DNA from: an uncultured Collinsella sp. | Lineage (GTDB): Bacteria; Actinomycetota; Coriobacteriia; Coriobacteriales; Coriobacteriaceae | NCBI GenBank assembly: GCA_900556205.1 | Contig: USNX01000063.1 | Location: forward strand, 1 to 6,999 | Direction of reading: 5' to 3' | DNA: 6,999 nt | Notes under the pieces: model-generated | What the model was told of the DNA's origin: nothing | The model's database searches: none | What the model saw: only the letters and a program-made list of their open reading frames with translations | Part shown: in pieces, positions 5,602 to 6,999 of the stretch | Numbering within the stretch: the stretch's first letter is position 1 | Layout of the letters: the number at the start of each line of letters is the position of its first letter | Translations under genes and position numbers: made by a program

Positions 5602-5642
5602 AAAAAGCAAGGCATAGACCTTCTGGTCATGCCTTGCCTTTT
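5602..5642 (-). terminator. intrinsic terminator of lysS
   Basis: On the minus strand the arm GCAAGGCAT plus GACC (5637-5625) pairs with 5620-5607 with one bulged base and an AGAA loop. The stem is followed by TTTTT (5606-5602) and preceded by AAAA (5642-5639). It lies about 75 bases past the lysS stop. The flanking A- and T-runs would let it also work weakly on the plus strand, where no gene needs it. Confidence 0.9.
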
Positions 5643-5683
5643 GAATGACAAATTGTCGCTCTGGGCGGCGCGCAGCGTCGAGC

Positions 5684-5713
5684 GGTTACGCCGTTTGGTA
5701 AAACGCCGTAACC
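5684..5713 (-). repeat. stem-loop immediately after the lysS stop codon
   Basis: GGTTACG (5684-5690) pairs with CGTAACC (5707-5713); after one C/C mismatch, CGTTT (5692-5696) pairs with AAACG (5701-5705) around a GGTA loop. It starts three bases after the TAG of lysS. It lacks a T-run, so it is more likely a 3' end protecting structure than the terminator. Confidence 0.6.
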
Positions 5714-5715
5714 CC

Positions 5716-6999
5716 CTAGTACATCTTTGCGCCGGCGGGGATGGAGGCGTCGAGCTGGATCAGGTTGAGACGCTCCTCACCATCCTCCTCGTGGATAGCG
5801 CTGATGAGCATGCCGCAGCTGGGAATGCCCATCATCTTGCGCGGAGGCAGGTTGGTGATGGCGAGCAAGGTCTTGCCGACCAGGTCCTCGGGCTCGTAAT
5901 AAGCGTGAATACCGGAGAGGATGGTGCGGTCGGTACCGGTACCGTCGTCGAGCGTAAAGTTCAGCAGCTTCTTGGACTTCTTGACGGCTTCGCATGCCTT
6001 GACCTTCACAGCGCGGAAATCGCTCTTGGAGAAGGTATCAAAGTCGACGAACTCCTCGAACAGCGGCTCAACGGCGATCTTGGAGTAATCGAGCGTGGGC
6101 TTAAGCGACTTAACGAACGGGCTCGCGGCGTTGCCGGCCTCTGCAGCCTTGGCGGCAGCGGCACCGGACTGGAAACCCTTCTCGGGCTTCATGTGCGGGA
6201 ACAGCAGGACATCGCGGATGGAAGCCTGGTTGGTGAGCAGCATGACCACGCGGTCGATACCAATGCCAATGCCGCCCGCGGGAGGCATACCGTACTCGAG
6301 GGCGCGCACGTAGTCCTCGTCATACTCCATGGCCTCATCGTCGCCGCCGGCCTTCTCGGCCATCTGGGCAGCAAAGCGTTCAGCCTGGTCGACCGGGTCG
6401 TTGAGCTCGGAGAATGCGTTGGCGTACTCGTGGCCGGCAATGACCAGCTCAAAGCGGTGAGTCAAACGCGGGTCGTCCTCAAAGCGCTTGGCAAGCGGGC
6501 TGACCTCGATGGGGTAATCGCACACGAACGTGGGGTTGACGATGGTGTCCTCGCCCAGCTCATCGTAAATCTCGGCGATGATCTTGCCAGCAGTCCACTC
6601 GGGCTTGATCTCCAGGCCCTTCTCGCGCGCGGCGGCAGCAAGCTCCTCGACCGGCGTGTCAATGGTGACCTGCTTGCCGAGCACGTCGGAGACGATGTCG
6701 GTCATGGGACGGCTGGCCCACTCACCAGAAAGGTCGATGGTCTGGCCCTGGTACTCGATGACCTCGGGGTTGCCGATGGCCTTGTTGGCAGCCTTGATGA
6801 CACCCTGGGCGAGTGCCTTCATGCCCTCGAGGTCAGAGAAGGCACGGTAGGCCTCCATCGTGGTGAACTCGGGGTTGTGGGTAAGGTCCATGCCCTCGTT
6901 ACGGAAGATGCGGCCGATCTCGAACACGCGCTCAAAACCACCGACGATGCAGCGCTTGAGGTGCAGCTCGGTGGCAATACGCAGGTAGCACTCCTGATC
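5716..6999 (-). CDS. lysS: lysyl-tRNA synthetase, class II, with C-terminal tRNA-binding domain (5' end outside window)
   Basis: The C-terminal 427 residues of LysRS, which charges tRNA(Lys) with lysine in the cytosol. The frame stays open to the window edge. Visible residues 26-36 ([11 protein letters not shown]) and 41-46 (HNPEFT) are class II motif 2. [14 protein letters not shown] lies at 196-209, and [14 protein letters not shown] at 242-255 followed by SIRDVLLFP is motif 3. A typical bacterial LysRS ends shortly after this. Here an Ala-rich linker (about 277-294) leads to a further domain (about 317-427) with [56 protein letters not shown] and a final PAGAKMY. This matches the EMAPII/Trbp111-like fold found at the C-terminus of many MetRS, which binds tRNA non-specifically. 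A separate terminator follows. Identity is certain; the effect of the extra domain is inferred. Confidence 0.97.
   Translation of the reverse strand, partial: DQECYLRIATELHLKRCIVGGFERVFEIGRIFRNEGMDLTHNPEFTTMEAYRAFSDLEGMKALAQGVIKAANKAIGNPEVIEYQGQTIDLSGEWASRPMTDIVSDVLGKQVTIDTPVEELAAAAREKGLEIKPEWTAGKIIAEIYDELGEDTIVNPTFVCDYPIEVSPLAKRFEDDPRLTHRFELVIAGHEYANAFSELNDPVDQAERFAAQMAEKAGGDDEAMEYDEDYVRALEYGMPPAGGIGIGIDRVVMLLTNQASIRDVLLFPHMKPEKGFQSGAAAAKAAEAGNAASPFVKSLKPTLDYSKIAVEPLFEEFVDFDTFSKSDFRAVKVKACEAVKKSKKLLNFTLDDGTGTDRTILSGIHAYYEPEDLVGKTLLAITNLPPRKMMGIPSCGMLISAIHEEDGEERLNLIQLDASIPAGAKMY

Larger units (their letters stand above)
5352..5715. other. intergenic region between lysS and the thrE-like gene
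   Basis: This 364-base gap holds no normal-sized gene. In minus-strand order it contains a stem right after the lysS stop (5684-5713), the lysS terminator (5602-5642) framed by an 8-bp inverted repeat (5581-5588 / 5656-5663), two REP-like direct repeats (5496-5535), the 13-base repeat shared with the thrE 3' end (5468-5480), a pseudoknot-capable leader (5394-5468) with a possible 17-codon leader ORF, and the thrE ribosome site. I could not place a convincing thrE promoter; TTGTCA at 5490-5485 resembles a -35 box but has no matching -10. Confidence 0.6.

Noticed and set aside
1..6999. A CRISPR array, tRNA or rRNA gene, insertion sequence or prophage.
   Set aside because: No regularly spaced repeats, cloverleaf sequence, transposase or phage gene was found on either strand.
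3783..6999. A lysS-thrE operon.
   Set aside because: A 364-base gap with a strong intrinsic terminator at 5602-5642 and a second terminator-like stem at 5417-5468 separates the genes.

Overview
The window looks like a chromosomal segment of a high-GC, anaerobic actinobacterium of the Coriobacteriia, most likely a Collinsella or close relative. This placement is inference. It rests on GC-rich coding with strong G/C third positions, a very long 2-hydroxyacyl-CoA dehydratase activase-type protein (an oxygen-sensitive fermentation enzyme family), a lysyl-tRNA synthetase fused to a tRNA-binding domain, and intergenic repeats of a GGGAC / TTGGTGCAA type that I associate with that group. No database search was possible.

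All four recognisable genes lie on the minus strand, so the biological reading order runs from high to low coordinates. (1) 6999-5716: the C-terminal 427 residues of lysyl-tRNA synthetase (lysS), with a C-terminal EMAPII/Trbp111-like tRNA-binding domain; its 5' end lies outside the window. It is followed by a strong intrinsic terminator at 5602-5642. (2) 5351-3783: a complete ThrE-family threonine/serine exporter with an acidic N-terminal extension. It is preceded by a structured leader in which two 9-bp pairings interlock as a pseudoknot or as alternative folds. (3) 3467-2919: a small four-helix membrane protein of the DUF2798 type, preceded by a terminator-like hairpin inside its own leader region and followed by an intrinsic terminator at 2720-2752. 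(4) 2637-1: the first 879 residues of a giant acyl-CoA dehydratase activase-like protein with two tandem HgdC-type ATPase modules, a four-cysteine motif and the start of a DUF2229 domain. It runs off the left edge. A palindromic operator-like site and an extended -10 promoter candidate lie directly upstream of it.

The genes do not form an obvious pathway. Terminators or attenuator-like hairpins separate each pair, so they are probably separate transcription units that happen to be collinear. The intergenic spaces (2638-2918, 3468-3782 and 5352-5715) hold the least ordinary material: a 10+1+10 palindrome, several long inverted repeats, REP-like tandem motifs, and a 13-base sequence repeated on both sides of the thrE region. 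I saw no tRNA, rRNA, CRISPR array, transposase or prophage gene.
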